DNA from: Marinomonas aquiplantarum
GTDB lineage: Bacteria > Pseudomonadota > Gammaproteobacteria > Pseudomonadales > Marinomonadaceae
NCBI RefSeq assembly: GCF_003314975.1
Contig: NZ_QNRF01000016.1
Span: 1 to 49,082 of the forward strand
Length of the DNA: 49,082 bases
Reading direction: 5' to 3'
The notes below the pieces were generated by a model. The model saw only the letters and a program-made list of their open reading frames with translations, had not been told where the DNA came from and did not search any database. Below are positions 1-8,901 of this stretch, one piece after another. Numbering within the stretch: the stretch's first letter is position 1; each line of letters starts with the position of its first letter. A program made the translations under genes and the position numbers.

Positions 1-32
1 TCAATCTGAGCCATGATCAAACTCTTCAGTTA
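1..32 (-). rRNA. rrs: 16S rRNA gene, 5' end only (runs off the window)
   Basis: Read on the minus strand, the first 32 bases match the universal bacterial 16S start (GAAGAGTTTGATCATGGCTC, the region used for the 27F primer). The mature 5' end should lie near position 32. The rest of the gene lies outside the window. An rRNA promoter and a boxA upstream confirm the identity and direction. Confidence 0.95.
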
Positions 33-166
33 AAAAGTTTGCTCACTCAAATCTCGAAACACTAACAATTACTTAATAAAGCGAATTGACGTGTTAGACT
101 CTCGTAAGACTTCAATTTCTTTTTTGAAGCCCCAGCGAGCGCCCACACAAATTATCTGATTATCTA

Positions 167-178
167 TTTTAAAGAGCG
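167..178 (-). promoter_or_regulatory. boxA antitermination element of the rRNA leader
   Basis: On the minus strand the leader reads CGCTCTTTAAAA, close to the E. coli rrn boxA TGCTCTTTAACA. It is followed by a stretch resembling the E. coli leader (ATCAGATAATTTGTGTGGGC). BoxA recruits Nus factors so that untranslated rRNA transcripts escape Rho termination. The spacing, roughly 135 nt before the 16S start, is normal. Confidence 0.85.
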
Positions 179-239
179 TGCTGACTTGTTTTGGTGTTGC
201 TTCGATGCTTTGAAGTGCACCCCGTGTCAGCGAGGGCGT

Positions 240-267
240 ATATTAAGGATCTACAGATTTAGTGCAA
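240..267 (-). promoter_or_regulatory. rRNA operon promoter with UP-like A-tracts
   Basis: Minus strand: -35 TTGCAC (267-262), a 16-bp spacer and -10 TAATAT (245-240), followed by a GC-rich discriminator (ACGCCCTCG). The 16-bp spacing and GC-rich discriminator are typical of stringently controlled rRNA P1 promoters. The sequence just upstream (268-300) is rich in A runs, as expected for an UP element. Only one promoter is evident. Confidence 0.75.
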
Positions 268-368
268 CTATTTTTTTCGTTTTTTTGATGTTTTGGTTAA
301 GTTTTATTGTTTAGGCACTCTAAAACGCCAAAATCGTTTAAAAAACAAACAAAAAACGCACTATTACA

Positions 369-404
369 AGAAAAAGGCCACTCTAAATCTCTCTAGAGTG
401 ACCT
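369..404 (-). terminator. Intrinsic terminator of the 88-aa secreted protein gene
   Basis: Minus strand: an 11-bp stem (AGGTCACTCTA pairing with TAGAGTGGCCT, one G-U pair) with an 8-nt loop, followed directly by TTTTTCTT. It lies just past the stop codon of the small secreted protein gene and insulates it from the rRNA promoter. Confidence 0.85.
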
Positions 405-437
405 CTGTTAACTAGACGATCCTAATAATAGACGTCT

Positions 438-704
438 TTACTCTGCAGTTTGTGCTTGCAGGCTTTCAAGTTGTGCTTGAAGCTCGTCATACTTAGCGCT
501 AAGTGCAGCTTCTTTTTCAATTGGTGTTGCCGCTTCGTTCAGGTCAACAGTTGAATCTACTTCAGCGCCCATGCTTTCCAATTGTGATGCAATGGCATCC
601 ACTCGAGACTGTGCTTCAGCTAAAGCATCTTCATTTGCAAACGCAGCTGTTGAAAGTGCAGCAGCAGTAAATAGTGTCAGAGCTGATTTAGTGAATGTCT
701 TCAT
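438..704 (-). CDS. Small secreted coiled-coil protein, function unknown
   Basis: An 88-residue protein I do not recognise by name. Residues 1-23 form a clear Sec signal peptide (basic MKTFTKS, an Ala/Leu-rich core, and an AFA cleavage site before NEDALAEA). The mature ~65 residues are acidic, free of cysteine and predicted helical, with heptad-like spacing (SRVDAIASQLESM and YDELQAQLESLQAQ), suggesting a short periplasmic coiled coil. A GGAG ribosome site lies 9 nt before ATG and a strong terminator follows the stop, so it is probably a real monocistronic gene. Small Lpp-like or chaperone-like periplasmic proteins have a similar make-up, but no lipobox is present. Confidence 0.75.
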   Translation of the reverse strand: MKTFTKSALTLFTAAALSTAAFANEDALAEAQSRVDAIASQLESMGAEVDSTVDLNEAATPIEKEAALSAKYDELQAQLESLQAQTAE

Positions 705-995
705 AACGTAATCTCCATTTGTTGGTAAATTTTCAAGACCTAGTTTAAGGCTCGATCAGGAACTATCTCGTTCCATGGAAGTGATACTAGACAAGACAAA
801 TTCATAAAAAAAGCTCCCTACACTGGCTTCCCAGTTTGATCCAGAAAGCCCACAATCAACTTGCACTTCACCTCATAACGTAAAGAGAAGTAAGGTGATT
901 TTGACAATAACCACCCTTAATAGACAATTTACTGAAGCAAGAACTCAAACCGCTTATTTTATTGACGATGAATTGACCATGCTTGATCATCATCG

Positions 996-1697
996 TCAGC
1001 AAACTGCAATGGCATGAGACACTTCCATCTTTTTGTTTGTGATATCCACTTTGTAAGCCAAAACTTCTACACCTTTTGACACCGCTAACTCAAATGCATC
1101 CGCATACGCCGAATCAATATGTCGAGCAGGTGATACTTGATCAATCCCCGAATGACTAACACAAAAGAACAATACAGCTCTATGACCTTGTTCCACCATC
1201 GTGATCAACTCATTCAAGTGCTTTCGCCCTCTTTCTGTCACAGCATCAGGAAAGTACCCCTTACCATCCTCTTCTAATAAGGTGACGTTTTTCACTTCTA
1301 CATAGCACTTCTCTCCATTAGTGCTGGTTAATAGCCAGTCGATACGACTCTTCTCGCCGTACTTTACTTCTGCTTTTTGTTCTGAGTAACCAGCAAGCTC
1401 TGTCACAACCCCTTTTGCAATAGCCTCACCCACCAGCTTGTTCGGTAATCCTGTATTAATACAGGCTAGGTGTTGCTCATCGACCTCAACCAATTCCCAG
1501 GTATAGGCCAACTTACGCTTTGGGTTGTCACTCTTAGACAACCAAACACGAGCATTGTCCTGCTGGCAGCGCTTCATTGAACCAGTATTAGGGCAGTGCG
1601 CCACCACCACGTCACCATTTGGCAACTGCACATCTGACAAGAAGCGCTTATAACGCTTGATCAATCGCCCTTCTATTAAGGTCGTAGGAAACTCCAT
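996..1697 (-). CDS. sfsA: SfsA-family DNA-binding / sugar fermentation stimulation protein
   Basis: A 233-residue protein, about the normal SfsA length (E. coli 234). SfsA family features are visible: N-terminal [14 protein letters not shown] (an OB-fold-like nucleic-acid-binding part), then AHCPNTGSM near residues 33-41, and in the C-terminal half an endonuclease-like core with [14 protein letters not shown] and [13 protein letters not shown]. In E. coli SfsA affects maltose gene expression and binds DNA non-specifically; the acidic residues and lysine (D, E-V-K) look like a PD-(D/E)XK nuclease core, so a nuclease role is plausible. GAGG lies 6-7 nt before the ATG. It sits downstream of guaA but is separated by a strong terminator, so it probably has its own promoter. 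Confidence 0.93.
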   Translation of the reverse strand: MEFPTTLIEGRLIKRYKRFLSDVQLPNGDVVVAHCPNTGSMKRCQQDNARVWLSKSDNPKRKLAYTWELVEVDEQHLACINTGLPNKLVGEAIAKGVVTELAGYSEQKAEVKYGEKSRIDWLLTSTNGEKCYVEVKNVTLLEEDGKGYFPDAVTERGRKHLNELITMVEQGHRAVLFFCVSHSGIDQVSPARHIDSAYADAFELAVSKGVEVLAYKVDITNKKMEVSHAIAVC

Positions 1698-1733
1698 CGA
1701 CTACCTCTTCTTTTTTATTCCTTACACAAACAA

Positions 1734-1765
1734 AAACGGCCCTCTTTATAGTAAGAGAGCCGTTT
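1734..1765 (-). terminator. Intrinsic terminator after guaA
   Basis: Minus strand: a 13-bp stem (AAACGGCTCTCTT against AAGAGGGCCGTTT, one G-U pair) with a ~6-nt loop, followed by TTGTTTG. It lies between the guaA stop and the sfsA start. Confidence 0.85.
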
Positions 1766-1789
1766 CATTAAACCACTAACTTGACCAGA

Positions 1790-3367
1790 TCATTCCCACT
1801 CAATGGTAGCCGGTGGCTTAGAAGACACATCGTAAGTTACACGAGAAATGTGTTCAATCTCGTTGATGATGCGACTGGAAACCGTTTCCAACAATTCGTA
1901 TGGCAAGTGTGCCCAACGCGCTGTCATGAAGTCGATGGTTTCAACGGCGCGCAATGCAACAACGTATTCGTAACGACGACCATCCCCTACCACACCGACA
2001 GACTTAACTGGCAAGAATACAGCAAAAGCTTGGCTAGTTTTATCGTACCAACCAGAGCGACGAAGCTCTTCAATGAAGATAGCGTCAGCACGACGAAGAA
2101 TATCGGCGTATTCTTTTTTCACTTCACCAAGAATTCGCACACCTAGACCTGGTCCTGGGAATGGATGACGGTAAACCATGTCATACGGTAGACCTAACTC
2201 TAGACCCAACTTACGAACTTCGTCTTTAAACAATTCACGAAGCGGTTCAACCAATTCGAACTGCATGTCTTCTGGCAAGCCACCCACATTATGGTGAGAC
2301 TTGATAACATGCGCTTTGCCTGTTTTAGAAGCGGCTGATTCAATCACATCTGGGTAAATCGTACCTTGTGCTAGGAAATCGACATCGGTCAATTTACCCG
2401 CTTCGTCATCAAAGATATCGATGAAGGTATTACCAATGATCTTACGCTTAACTTCTGGATCCGCTTCACCAGCAAGCTTACCAAGGAACAAATCTTCTGC
2501 GTCGACACGAATGACTTTCACACCCATGTTGTCTGCGAACATTTTCATCACTTGATCGCCTTCGTTCAAGCGCAATAAACCATTGTCCACGAATACACAG
2601 GTCAGTTGGCTACCGATGGCTTTATGAAGCAAAGCTGCCACGACAGACGAATCCACACCACCAGACAAGGCCAATAGCACTTTACGGTTACCCACTTGAG
2701 CCTGCATACGCTCGATTGCATCTTGAGCAATATTCGCTGGCGTCCACAGAGTGTCACAACCACAGATATCGACAACAAAACGAGACAGAATACGGCCACC
2801 TTGTAACGTGTGCGTTACTTCTGGGTGAAACTGAACACCGTAGAATTTCTTCGTTTCGTTCGCCATCGCTGCAATAGGGCAGCTATCCGTCGACGCCATC
2901 AGAGTAAAGTCTTCTGGCATAGCAACCACTTTGTCACCATGACTCATCCACACGTCTAATAAGGCAATGCCATTATTCGCCACGTGGTCTTGAATATCAT
3001 CAAACAAAGATGGGCCATCGTGTTTACGAATCTGTGCGTAACCAAATTCACGTATTTCAGAACCTTGAACTTTACCGCCCAATTGCTCTGCCATGGTCTG
3101 CATACCGTAACAGATACCAAATACTGGCACGCCTAGATTGAAAACGGCTTCTGGAGCACGCGGCGAACCCGGCTCCGGCACAGACTCAGGACCACCAGCT
3201 AAGATGACACCTTTTGGATCAAAGTCGATTACTTCTTGATCTGTCATATCAAAAGCACGAACTTCACAGTAAACACCGATCTCACGAACTCGACGCGCAA
3301 TCAACTGCGTATACTGAGAACCAAAATCAAGAATAAGAATTTTATGAGCGTGAATATCTTGCGACAT
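1790..3367 (-). CDS. guaA: GMP synthase (glutamine-hydrolysing)
   Basis: 525 residues, the full usual length. It converts XMP to GMP using glutamine and ATP, the last step of guanine nucleotide synthesis. The N-terminal class I glutamine amidotransferase has the nucleophile Cys86 in GICYGMQTM and the His/Glu pair in [11 protein letters not shown]. The ATP pyrophosphatase domain has the P-loop [15 protein letters not shown] near residue 232. The C-terminal dimerisation domain ends in PPATIEWE, as is typical. It follows guaB on the same strand (131-bp gap with a hairpin), so the genes form a guaBA operon with attenuated read-through. GAGAGGA lies about 10 nt before the ATG. Confidence 0.98.
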   Translation of the reverse strand: MSQDIHAHKILILDFGSQYTQLIARRVREIGVYCEVRAFDMTDQEVIDFDPKGVILAGGPESVPEPGSPRAPEAVFNLGVPVFGICYGMQTMAEQLGGKVQGSEIREFGYAQIRKHDGPSLFDDIQDHVANNGIALLDVWMSHGDKVVAMPEDFTLMASTDSCPIAAMANETKKFYGVQFHPEVTHTLQGGRILSRFVVDICGCDTLWTPANIAQDAIERMQAQVGNRKVLLALSGGVDSSVVAALLHKAIGSQLTCVFVDNGLLRLNEGDQVMKMFADNMGVKVIRVDAEDLFLGKLAGEADPEVKRKIIGNTFIDIFDDEAGKLTDVDFLAQGTIYPDVIESAASKTGKAHVIKSHHNVGGLPEDMQFELVEPLRELFKDEVRKLGLELGLPYDMVYRHPFPGPGLGVRILGEVKKEYADILRRADAIFIEELRRSGWYDKTSQAFAVFLPVKSVGVVGDGRRYEYVVALRAVETIDFMTARWAHLPYELLETVSSRIINEIEHISRVTYDVSSKPPATIEWE

Positions 3368-3449
3368 GGTTAGCCATTCCTCTCACTCTAGGCAAAAGAG
3401 CCAATCTTTTATCTAGAAGTCATCAATTAAAAAATGAAAGCAGTAAATA

Positions 3450-3478
3450 AAGATGGGGCGTGTTGTACGCCCCATCTT
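3450..3478 (-). terminator. Hairpin between guaB and guaA (partial terminator or stabiliser)
   Basis: A perfect 12-bp stem (AAGATGGGGCGT / ACGCCCCATCTT) with a 5-nt loop. On the minus strand it is followed by only a short, broken T run (TTATTTAC). That is weak for termination, so it may tune guaA expression relative to guaB or protect the guaB 3' end rather than end the transcript fully. Confidence 0.65.
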
Positions 3479-3498
3479 AATCAGCAATTATCAGCGAT

Positions 3499-4965
3499 TT
3501 AACCCGCGTGATAATTCGGCGCCTCTTTGGTGATGGTCACATCATGAACATGACTCTCACGCATACCTGCACCAGTAATTTTCGAGAACTGTGTCTTAGT
3601 TCGCATGGTCTCGATATCAGCAGAACCTGTGTAGCCCATTGAAGAGCGAACACCGCCCATCAATTGGTGAACGACTGCCACCATTGGACCTTTAGAAGGC
3701 ACACGACCCTCGATGCCTTCTGGCACCAATTTCTCAACACTACTAGAGTCTTGGAAGTAACGGTCACTGGAACCTTGAGATTGTGACATGGCACCTAATG
3801 AGCCCATACCACGGTAAGCTTTAAATGAACGCCCTTGGAACAAGACGACTTCACCTGGCGCTTCGTCGGTACCAGCCAACAAACCACCTACCATGATCAC
3901 ACTTGCACCCGCGGCAATGGCTTTGGCAATGTCACCGGAAAAACGTACACCACCATCGGCTACCACTGGAATACCACGAGGATTCATGGCTTCAGCAACG
4001 TTAGCAACCGCACTGATCTGTGGCACACCAACACCCGCAACGATACGCGTTGTACAGATAGAACCAGGGCCAATACCGACTTTCACACCGTCAGCACCCG
4101 CATCAGCCAAAGCAATCGCCGCTTCCGCTGTGGCAATATTGCCACCGATTACTTGAATGTGTGGGAAGTTTTCTTTCACCCAACGAACGCGATCAATTAC
4201 GCCTTTAGAGTGTCCATGTGCCGTATCAACAACCACAATATCCACACCTGCGTCAGACAAAGCTTTTACTCGCTCTTCTGTATCCGCGCCTGTGCCAACA
4301 GCGGCACCAACACGCAAACGACCCTGCTCGTCTTTACAAGCATTTGGGTAAGTCGTTGCTTTGTTGAAATCGGTTACCGTTACCATGCCACGTAGTTCGA
4401 ATTGATCATTGACGATCAAAACTTTTTCGATACGGTTTTCATGTAGAAGTTTGCGAATAGAACCAGAAGAAGCGCCTTCCAAAGCCGTTACCAAACGCTC
4501 TTTTGGCGTCATAATGTCGGCAACAGTTTTTTCGAAGTCTTTAACAAAGCGAACATCACGGCTTGTCACGATACCAACAAGGTCAGAACCTTGAACGACT
4601 GGCACGCTTGAAATGCTGTTTGCTGCTGTTAACGCCATCAGTTCATTGACTGTGGCTTCTGGATTAATGGTAACCAAATCACGAACAATGCCGCTTTCGA
4701 ATTTTTTTACCTTGCGAACTTCGCGTGCTTGTTCTTCAATGGTCAAGTTTTTGTGCACAATGCCAATGCCACCTTCTTGAGCCAATGCAATTGCCATACG
4801 ATGTTCTGTCACCGTATCCATTGCGGAAGACGTAAGCGGAATATTTAATTCGATGTCTTTAGTGATTTTGGTTTTGAGGCTAACATCCTTAGGTAAAACT
4901 TCGGAATAGCCGGGGATGAGCAATACGTCGTCAAACGTTAAAGCTTCTTGCACGATTCGTAACAT
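3499..4965 (-). CDS. guaB: Inosine-5'-monophosphate dehydrogenase
   Basis: 488 residues, normal for bacterial IMPDH. It oxidises IMP to XMP with NAD, the committed step to GMP. The TIM-barrel start has [15 protein letters not shown] and [27 protein letters not shown] pair occupies roughly residues 93-205 ([24 protein letters not shown]). The catalytic cysteine is in [15 protein letters not shown] near residue 305, and the mobile flap carries [10 protein letters not shown]. It is first gene of guaBA and is divergent from xseA, an arrangement common in gammaproteobacteria. A recognisable sigma-70 promoter lies about 46 bp upstream of the start. Confidence 0.98.
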   Translation of the reverse strand: MLRIVQEALTFDDVLLIPGYSEVLPKDVSLKTKITKDIELNIPLTSSAMDTVTEHRMAIALAQEGGIGIVHKNLTIEEQAREVRKVKKFESGIVRDLVTINPEATVNELMALTAANSISSVPVVQGSDLVGIVTSRDVRFVKDFEKTVADIMTPKERLVTALEGASSGSIRKLLHENRIEKVLIVNDQFELRGMVTVTDFNKATTYPNACKDEQGRLRVGAAVGTGADTEERVKALSDAGVDIVVVDTAHGHSKGVIDRVRWVKENFPHIQVIGGNIATAEAAIALADAGADGVKVGIGPGSICTTRIVAGVGVPQISAVANVAEAMNPRGIPVVADGGVRFSGDIAKAIAAGASVIMVGGLLAGTDEAPGEVVLFQGRSFKAYRGMGSLGAMSQSQGSSDRYFQDSSSVEKLVPEGIEGRVPSKGPMVAVVHQLMGGVRSSMGYTGSADIETMRTKTQFSKITGAGMRESHVHDVTITKEAPNYHAG

Positions 4966-4974
4966 AATGGGGAG

Positions 4975-5002
4975 TTTCCAATGCCAACAAGGGTGTTAAG
5001 AT
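4975..5002 (+). promoter_or_regulatory. Candidate xseA promoter
   Basis: Plus strand: TTTCCA (4975-4980), a 16-bp spacer and TAAGAT (4997-5002) with TG one base upstream (extended -10). It faces the guaB promoter across the shared intergenic region. The -35 is weak, so this is tentative. Confidence 0.4.
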
Positions 5003-5010
5003 GGCAAGTA

Positions 5011-5039
5011 ATTCTACTCCAATAGTTGCTGTCGGTAAA
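5011..5039 (-). promoter_or_regulatory. guaBA promoter
   Basis: Minus strand: -35 TTTACC (5039-5034), a 17-bp spacer and -10 TAGAAT (5016-5011), directed at guaB. The predicted start is near 5004, giving a leader of about 40 nt. No clear PurR or DnaA box was recognised. Confidence 0.6.
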
Positions 5040-5058
5040 TCAAAACCACGAGAGATTG

Positions 5059-6411
5059 ATGAAAAAATTTACAACAACCCATTCCCAAGAAACCGCTTTT
5101 ACCGTCTCACAGTTAAATCGACAAATTCAGCAACTTTTGGAAGCCAGTTTACCTTGGATTTTAGTGGAAGGTGAGATCTCCAATCTCGCCAAACCAGGCT
5201 CTGGTCACTGGTACTTTTCCCTAAAAGACGATCGCGCTCAGATTCGTTGCGCCATGTTCAAAAGTAAGAACCTTGCGGTACGTTTTCGTCCTAAAGATGG
5301 CGACCTCGTTCGCTTGCGCGCTCGCGTGACTTTTTATGGCCCCAGAGGCGATTGCCAACTGAGCGTAGAAAGTATGGAATCGGCTGGTGAAGGCGCCTTA
5401 CAGCAAGCCTTCGAAAGATTAAAAGGGCAATTACAATTAGAAGGCTTGTTCGATGCCAAGCACAAACAGGCCTTGCCAACCCGACCTGAGCGTGTCGCTA
5501 TTATTACCTCACCCGTCGGCGCAGCCATTCGGGACATGATCATTGCCTTTCGTCGCCGTTTTCCTTTAACCGAGCTGACTATTTTGCCTTCGTTGGTCCA
5601 AGGACAAGATGCCGCAAACAACCTACTCAAGCAGCTAACTCGCGCCGATGCCAGTGGACACTTTGACGCCATTATTTTAGGACGTGGCGGCGGCTCACTG
5701 GAAGACTTGTGGAGCTTTAACGACGAAGCACTGGCCAGAGCCATTTTTAATGCGAAAACACCAATCGTATCCGCCGTGGGTCACGAAACCGATTTTACCA
5801 TTGCTGATTTTGTCGCCGATGTTCGTGCAGCCACACCAACAGCAGCGGCTGAGTTACTGAGTCCAGATAAAGCGCAGCTGGTTCGCCAAATTGAACAACA
5901 CACAAAACAACTCACTGCACGATTATCGCAAAAGCTGGAGCAGAGCCATCAGCAACTGGACTTTTTAATCAAACGTATTCGCCATCCAAAAGAGCGAATT
6001 GAACAGCAGCAGCGTCAGTTATCACAGTTACAAAAACAACTACAACAAGCGATGGAGAAAAAGCTAACACAACAGCAAGTACTCACTAACAATATTCATC
6101 AAAGACTGCTTAACCAAAGCCCAGATAGAACATTAGCCCAACACAAAGCCAGAATTAACGACTTAAATGCTCGCTTAAGCCTGGCTCTACGCAATAGCCT
6201 TACCAGCAAACAAACTCACTTTGCACGCTTAGTCGACAAGCTTAACCTCGTCAGCCCGCTCAATACCTTGTCTCGCGGCTACGCCATCGCCAGTAAAGAC
6301 GAACAGGTGATTCGTTCAATTAAAGACGTGGAGAAAGGCGACGCGATAAACGTTCGAGTTCAAGATGGGGAAGTCAGCTGTACTGTCGACACGACAAAAT
6401 CGATTGGTTAA
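5059..6411 (+). CDS. xseA: Exodeoxyribonuclease VII large subunit
   Basis: About 450 residues from the preferred ATG at 5059 (MKKFTTTHS), which has GAGAG just upstream; the open frame also extends to a TTG at 5026. Exonuclease VII degrades single-stranded DNA in both directions and contributes to mismatch repair. Seen in order: an N-terminal OB fold (FTVSQLNRQIQQLL, WILVEGEISNLAKPGSGHWYF), the catalytic core with IITSPVGAAIRDM, IILGRGGGSLEDLWSFNDE and SAVGHETDFTIADFVADVRAATPTAAAEL, then a long Gln-rich coiled coil that would bind XseB. The small subunit gene is not in the window. Confidence 0.96.
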   Translation: MKKFTTTHSQETAFTVSQLNRQIQQLLEASLPWILVEGEISNLAKPGSGHWYFSLKDDRAQIRCAMFKSKNLAVRFRPKDGDLVRLRARVTFYGPRGDCQLSVESMESAGEGALQQAFERLKGQLQLEGLFDAKHKQALPTRPERVAIITSPVGAAIRDMIIAFRRRFPLTELTILPSLVQGQDAANNLLKQLTRADASGHFDAIILGRGGGSLEDLWSFNDEALARAIFNAKTPIVSAVGHETDFTIADFVADVRAATPTAAAELLSPDKAQLVRQIEQHTKQLTARLSQKLEQSHQQLDFLIKRIRHPKERIEQQQRQLSQLQKQLQQAMEKKLTQQQVLTNNIHQRLLNQSPDRTLAQHKARINDLNARLSLALRNSLTSKQTHFARLVDKLNLVSPLNTLSRGYAIASKDEQVIRSIKDVEKGDAINVRVQDGEVSCTVDTTKSIG

Positions 6412-6530
6412 TTTGATGGAAACACTTCTGAATAAGCAAAATCATCACTTGAAACGCTAAGAGACACCATAATAAGACTATTTTGTACAAGATTCAGCAT
6501 ACGAGGTCTCATCCGACCTGCTTACCCCCC

Positions 6531-6558
6531 TTGCCAAAAAGACCATTTGAGCTAAACT
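6531..6558 (+). promoter_or_regulatory. Candidate promoter of the Xre/RES toxin-antitoxin operon
   Basis: TTGCCA (6531-6536), a 16-bp spacer and TAAACT (6553-6558), about 30 bp before the antitoxin ATG. An inverted repeat AGGTC-N6-GACCT (6504-6519) lies just upstream and could be an autoregulatory operator, since antitoxins of this family repress their own promoter. The operator assignment is inference. Confidence 0.45.
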
Positions 6559-6587
6559 ATAAAAACCAAATGAGCCAGGGTAATGTT

Positions 6588-7034
6588 ATGTCTGTTGTGA
6601 AAGCGTTTAAACCTCAAAGACCAAAAGCCTATAGCTTTTGGGAAGGCTTGGGGATTGCGGAATCAGATGAGTTGGTCGGTAACTCTGTTCGCGAAGGGTT
6701 TACGACTTATGCTTATGACCAAATTCTTGCGCGTACCAAGTTGTCTCGCACCAAGTTTCAACAGTTCACCCATATTCCTGTGAGCACCATTAAGCGTCGT
6801 TTAGAAAAGCAGGAACGTTTCAGCACCCAAGAAAGCGATGTCATGTATCGCTTAGCCTTGTTGACGAAGTTGGCAACAGACATGTTTGACGATGAAGACG
6901 CGGCGCTGGCGTGGATGGAAGAAGCAACCTATGGTTTAGGTGGCAAACGTCCGTTGGATATGATCGCGACGACGGTGGAATTTGAACAAGTAAAAGACCT
7001 GATTGGCCGAATCGAACACGGTGTCTTTTCTTAA
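6588..7034 (+). CDS. Xre/MbcA/ParS-type antitoxin of a RES toxin
   Basis: About 148 residues from the ATG at 6588, which has AGGG 7 nt upstream; an in-frame upstream extension starting at 6483 lacks a ribosome site and looks non-coding. The protein has the two-part layout of Xre/ParS/MbcA antitoxins: an N-terminal helix-turn-helix region (DQILARTKLSRTKFQQFTHIPVSTIKRRLE) and a C-terminal toxin-binding domain (DEDAALAWMEEATYGLGGKRPLDMIAT, the typical 'W-x-N/G-LGG-PLD' motif). It should bind and neutralise the RES toxin encoded 3 bp downstream and repress the operon. Confidence 0.88.
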   Translation: MSVVKAFKPQRPKAYSFWEGLGIAESDELVGNSVREGFTTYAYDQILARTKLSRTKFQQFTHIPVSTIKRRLEKQERFSTQESDVMYRLALLTKLATDMFDDEDAALAWMEEATYGLGGKRPLDMIATTVEFEQVKDLIGRIEHGVFS

Positions 7035-7036
7035 TA

Positions 7037-7507
7037 ATGAAGCTGTTTCGACTTACTCAGAAGAAATTCTCAGATGATCCTTTCAGCCCTCTAGGTGCAC
7101 GTCGGTTTGGTGGCCGCTGGAACAGCAAAGGCACAGACGCTCTATACTTTTCTGAGTCTGAATCCTTGAGCACATTAGAAGTGTTTGTTCATGTGAGTCA
7201 CCATCCAGACATTATGAAACAATACAACTTGTACTGTATTGAACTAGCAGATCACTTGATCGCTCGATTAGAAAAAGAAGATTTACCCAGCCAATGGCGT
7301 GCCATTCCCTTTTCTGAAAGCACACAAGCCATTGGTGATGAGTTTCTCACATTAGCCAACCATGAATTTGCCGCATTACAGGTGCCTTCTGTGATTTCTC
7401 CTAGGGATTACAATTATCTCGTTAACCCAAATCATCCGGCCATGAAGGCCGTTTTCGCATCGGCTGTAAAACTCGACTTTGAATTTGACCCTAGAATTTT
7501 TAAATAA
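7037..7507 (+). CDS. RES-domain toxin (NAD+-consuming)
   Basis: 156 residues, the usual size for RES toxins. Family members studied (MbcT, RES from Pseudomonas and others) destroy NAD+ and halt growth until neutralised. Conserved features visible are GARRFGGRWNSKG (Arg residues 22-27), Tyr37 in ALYFSES, Glu48 in LSTLEVF and a C-terminal Ser in VPSVISPRDYNYLVNPNHP, a close fit to the RES active-site set (R, Y, E, S). The ATG overlaps the stop-codon cluster after the antitoxin, implying translational coupling. Nothing suggests inactivation. Confidence 0.88.
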   Translation: MKLFRLTQKKFSDDPFSPLGARRFGGRWNSKGTDALYFSESESLSTLEVFVHVSHHPDIMKQYNLYCIELADHLIARLEKEDLPSQWRAIPFSESTQAIGDEFLTLANHEFAALQVPSVISPRDYNYLVNPNHPAMKAVFASAVKLDFEFDPRIFK

Positions 7508-7533
7508 CCCCCATCACGAGTCATAAACCAAAC

Positions 7534-8901
7534 CTACAATCCATAACGCTCGATTTTTTTAATCAAACCTTGTCGTGACAAGCCCAATTGCTTTGCGGCT
7601 TGAGTACGATTACCTGCGGTGCTCTGTAGAGCAGATTGAATCATTTGAATCTCTAGCGCTTGCACCCTTTCGTCTAATGTTCCCTTAAAGGTTTCAAGGT
7701 CGCCTTTGCCACTGTCTGGTAATTCTTGAACGTGTGGAAAGAGCAGTGAAATGTCTTCCATGCTGATCATCCCTTCGGGGCAAATAGACGCGACACTTTC
7801 TAAAGCATTTTTCAATTCACGTACGTTACCGGGCCACGCCTGACGTCGAAACCATTGCAACGCCTCACTACTCAGTTGCAATGGTTTCTCTTGAGACGTT
7901 TGCAACCGCGACAAAAACGCTTGCAGCAAAACAGGCACATCTTCTAAGCGCTCTGCCAACGCCTGAGTTTCAATATTAACGCCCTTAATTCGGTAATATA
8001 AATCTTCACGAAAGCTCCCCTCTTTCACTTTTTCCAGCAAGTCGGCGTTGGTCGCGGAAATCACACGAATATCGATCTGCTTTTGCGTCCGTCCTCCGAC
8101 AGGGTAGAAAGTACCTTCCTGTAATACTCGCAGCAGCTTGACCTGCATTGGCAACGGCATTTCGCCAATTTCATCAAGAAATAAAGTACCGCCATCCGCC
8201 AAACTCAATAACCCTTCCTTGTCTTTTTCCGCCCCAGTGAACGCCCCTTTCACATAACCAAATAACTCACTTTCTAATAATTCGGCTGGGATGGCACCAC
8301 AATGAACGGACACAAACGACTGACTCGCCCGATGGCTCAGCTCATGCAATGTTCGAGAAATGACTTCTTTACCTGTTCCTGAAGGTCCAGTCACCAGCAC
8401 TCGCACATCGGTTGGGGCAATGCGTTCGATGAGCGCCCTAACTTTTTGCGCTCCAACCGATTGCCCAATGTAAGCCGCCGCGCCCTCAATCTGCTTGCGA
8501 TTTTCTTTCAGGGACGCCACTTCTTTTTCTAGGGTGTTTTTGGTGATCGCCCGACGCACCACCACCGCCAACATGTCAGGATCAATCGGCTTGGCAATGA
8601 AATCCCACGCGCCAAGATCCACCGCTTTTAATGCTAAATCCCGATCTGCATGACCGGTAATAATGATGACAGGCCGACCGGCGAAATCCTCCATGGCATC
8701 GAGCGTTACTTGCGGATCAAAATGAGGTGGCATGGAAAGATCCAACAGCACCAAATCCGCGTCAAATGATGCCAAAGCATGACGCGCGTCCTGCAAACTG
8801 CCGACAGCTTTGACATGATAATCTTGATTGGCCAACCAACGACTCGCCAATTCACGAAATGCGGGTTCATCGTCGACTAAGAGAATTTTATTTTGTGTCA
8901 T
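7534..8901 (-). CDS. NtrC-family sigma-54-dependent response regulator
   Basis: 455 residues. The N-terminal receiver has acidic D10/D11, phospho-acceptor Asp54 in [10 protein letters not shown], and Lys104 in IAKPID. The central AAA+ domain has Walker A GPSGTGKE (172-179), the sigma-54-contacting GAFTGA loop (219-224) and [22 protein letters not shown]. The C-terminal Fis-type helix-turn-helix is [22 protein letters not shown]. Its ATG overlaps the end of the sensor kinase gene by 14 bp, so the two are co-transcribed. It should activate a -24/-12 promoter; one lies upstream of the divergent cioAB operon with two inverted repeats at the expected distance, making cioAB the obvious target. That link is inference from position. 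Confidence 0.93.
   Translation of the reverse strand: MTQNKILLVDDEPAFRELASRWLANQDYHVKAVGSLQDARHALASFDADLVLLDLSMPPHFDPQVTLDAMEDFAGRPVIIITGHADRDLALKAVDLGAWDFIAKPIDPDMLAVVVRRAITKNTLEKEVASLKENRKQIEGAAAYIGQSVGAQKVRALIERIAPTDVRVLVTGPSGTGKEVISRTLHELSHRASQSFVSVHCGAIPAELLESELFGYVKGAFTGAEKDKEGLLSLADGGTLFLDEIGEMPLPMQVKLLRVLQEGTFYPVGGRTQKQIDIRVISATNADLLEKVKEGSFREDLYYRIKGVNIETQALAERLEDVPVLLQAFLSRLQTSQEKPLQLSSEALQWFRRQAWPGNVRELKNALESVASICPEGMISMEDISLLFPHVQELPDSGKGDLETFKGTLDERVQALEIQMIQSALQSTAGNRTQAAKQLGLSRQGLIKKIERYGL

Noticed and set aside
1781..2146. Plus-strand open frame of 121 aa inside guaA
   Set aside because: It is antisense to a clearly conserved GMP synthase sequence and has no ribosome site.
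3835..4395. Plus-strand open frame of 186 aa inside guaB
   Set aside because: Antisense shadow of IMP dehydrogenase; odd composition (Thr/Asn/His-rich), no motif.
6483..6587. N-terminal extension of the antitoxin frame
   Set aside because: No ribosome site, covers the candidate promoter and operator, and is unlike the family N-terminus.
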